From Sulfuricurvum sp. (GTDB lineage Bacteria; Campylobacterota; Campylobacteria; Campylobacterales; Sulfurimonadaceae), in the NCBI GenBank assembly GCA_024635855.1, contig JAGXHZ010000089.1:1-7333 (forward strand): a DNA stretch of 7,333 nucleotides, read 5' to 3'. Of this stretch, positions 6,386 through 7,333 are shown piece by piece. Numbering within the stretch: the stretch's first letter is position 1; each line of letters starts with the position of its first letter. A program made the position numbers and the translations under genes. Under the pieces are notes generated by a model, which did no database searches, had not been told where the DNA came from, and saw only the letters and a list, made by a program, of their open reading frames with translations.

Positions 6386-7333
6386 CGCACGTTAAATTTT
6401 GCAAAAATAGCCAAGTGATCCGAATACCCCTCACCTAAATGGTGCTTAGGAAATTTTCGTGATTGTTGCCAGCGATACGGTTTTCCTTTGTAAAAAAGAT
6501 AAGGAGCATCAAATCGTCCAAAACTCCCTCGGACATATTCAACCCCTTTTCCATCTGCAAGGGAGGGGGAAATAATCATATTATCCAGCGCCTCATGACC
6601 CCCTCTGTATTCATGACTCCACCGTTGCTCTTGCGGGAGCTCATACCATAGATTGTAGGAGCAGTCATCACACTCTTTGACACTTGTGATGGTAATAGGA
6701 TTTTTATCCTCATCGATGGTTTTAAGGATATGATTAATCCCTGTAATCCCATCCGTGTCATTATGCTTTCTGCTTTTTACAAACGTTCGATACTCTTCAT
6801 AGTGAGAGTTAAAATCTCCCAAGAGTATATAGGGTTCATCTTCATCCAAGTTGCTGATACGTTTTTTGAGTACTTTTGCACTTTGAATACGCATACTCTC
6901 AGAACCGCTTTTGGATTTCCAATGATTAACAAAAATGTGTAGATTTTTACCGTTAATATCAATTTTTGCTTCGAGTATATCGCGGTACGAACGGCTTGCA
7001 CCGACAGAATGGCTTAATGCACTTTTTAGGGGATATTTACTTAAAAGGGCGGTAGCTACTGTAGTGTTTTTAGAGCGTGCAAAAGCATAATAAGGATAAT
7101 AAATCCCTTGACGGTTGAGCTCGGCTTTGAGCTCTTTGAGAGCGGTTTCGGACTCAATTTCTTGCAATCCGATCACATCAGCACCCAAATCTTTGATGAC
7201 TTGCGCGGTGTTGCGCAGTTTTATCCGATGCATCTCCTCATTCCATCCCCACGAGGTATTAGGTATGTACTGTTCATATTCTGTACCATCATCATTCATA
7301 TCAAACAAGTTTTCAACGTTATAAGAGGCTATT
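6382..7333 (-). CDS. Endonuclease/exonuclease/phosphatase-fold protein (5' end outside window)
   Basis: The visible 316 residues carry all landmarks of the metal-dependent EEP fold (DNase I-like). Counting from the first visible codon: IASYNVENLFD 1-11 (metal/active-site N5 region), LQEIE 56-60 with the metal-binding glutamate E58, VNHWKSKSGSE about 135-145 with catalytic H137, GDFN 172-175, and SDH 304-306 near the C-terminus. The frame is open to the edge, and the SYNVENLFD motif normally sits close to the N-terminus after a signal peptide, so I expect only a few tens of residues to be missing. The TTG at 7308 lies inside this motif and is not the start. Relatives cleave nucleic acids or phosphoesters, often outside the cytoplasm; the substrate cannot be told. 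The gene converges on ung with a 4-base overlap of stop codons. Confidence 0.9.
   Translation of the reverse strand, partial: IASYNVENLFDMNDDGTEYEQYIPNTSWGWNEEMHRIKLRNTAQVIKDLGADVIGLQEIESETALKELKAELNRQGIYYPYYAFARSKNTTVATALLSKYPLKSALSHSVGASRSYRDILEAKIDINGKNLHIFVNHWKSKSGSESMRIQSAKVLKKRISNLDEDEPYILLGDFNSHYEEYRTFVKSRKHNDTDGITGINHILKTIDEDKNPITITSVKECDDCSYNLWYELPQEQRWSHEYRGGHEALDNMIISPSLADGKGVEYVRGSFGRFDAPYLFYKGKPYRWQQSRKFPKHHLGEGYSDHLAIFAKFNVR

Noticed and set aside
7306..7308. TTG at 7308 as the start of the EEP-fold gene
   Set aside because: The in-frame sequence upstream to the window edge reads IASYNVEN, a conserved part of the domain, so the true start lies outside.

Overview
The window looks like ordinary chromosomal DNA of a free-living Campylobacterota (epsilonproteobacterium), most like Sulfuricurvum or Sulfurimonas. 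This is inferred from remembered protein style (a CbpA beginning SLYTTLEV, the cbpA-hspR pairing, a short S11 carboxypeptidase) and from moderate base composition. No search was run. There is no sign of a phage, IS element, CRISPR array, integron, tRNA or rRNA. No stretch longer than about 150 bases lacks a gene.

Layout. Positions 1-1285 (minus strand) hold a small secreted His/Cys protein followed by a TonB-dependent receptor that runs off the left edge; both carry a CxxC pair and probably form one transcription unit. Positions 1375-2181 (plus) encode a short periplasmic D-alanyl-D-alanine carboxypeptidase. It overlaps tail to tail with a minus-strand family 6 hypoxanthine-DNA glycosylase (2170-2664). 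Divergent from that is purH (2763-4298, plus), which makes IMP. Positions 4446-6385 (plus) form a tight stress and repair operon, cbpA-hspR-ung: a DnaJ-like co-chaperone, a MerR-family heat-shock repressor and uracil-DNA glycosylase. A minus-strand endonuclease/exonuclease/phosphatase-fold protein (6382 to the right edge) overlaps ung tail to tail.

The most notable observation is that hspR carries an in-frame amber codon (TAG, 5475-5477, codon 52), while the remaining 76 codons stay open and well conserved in character. A near-consensus HspR operator (HAIR box) overlaps the -35 of the cbpA promoter. The operator thus looks intact while the repressor looks broken, which predicts derepressed co-chaperone expression, unless the stop is a sequencing error or is read through. 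The cbpA terminator is also TAG and lies in the same frame as hspR, so only TAG codons separate cbpA and the two hspR halves.

Second in interest is the receptor/small-protein pair, whose cysteine and histidine motifs suggest metal or metal-complex uptake. I see no convincing wholly novel multi-gene system here.
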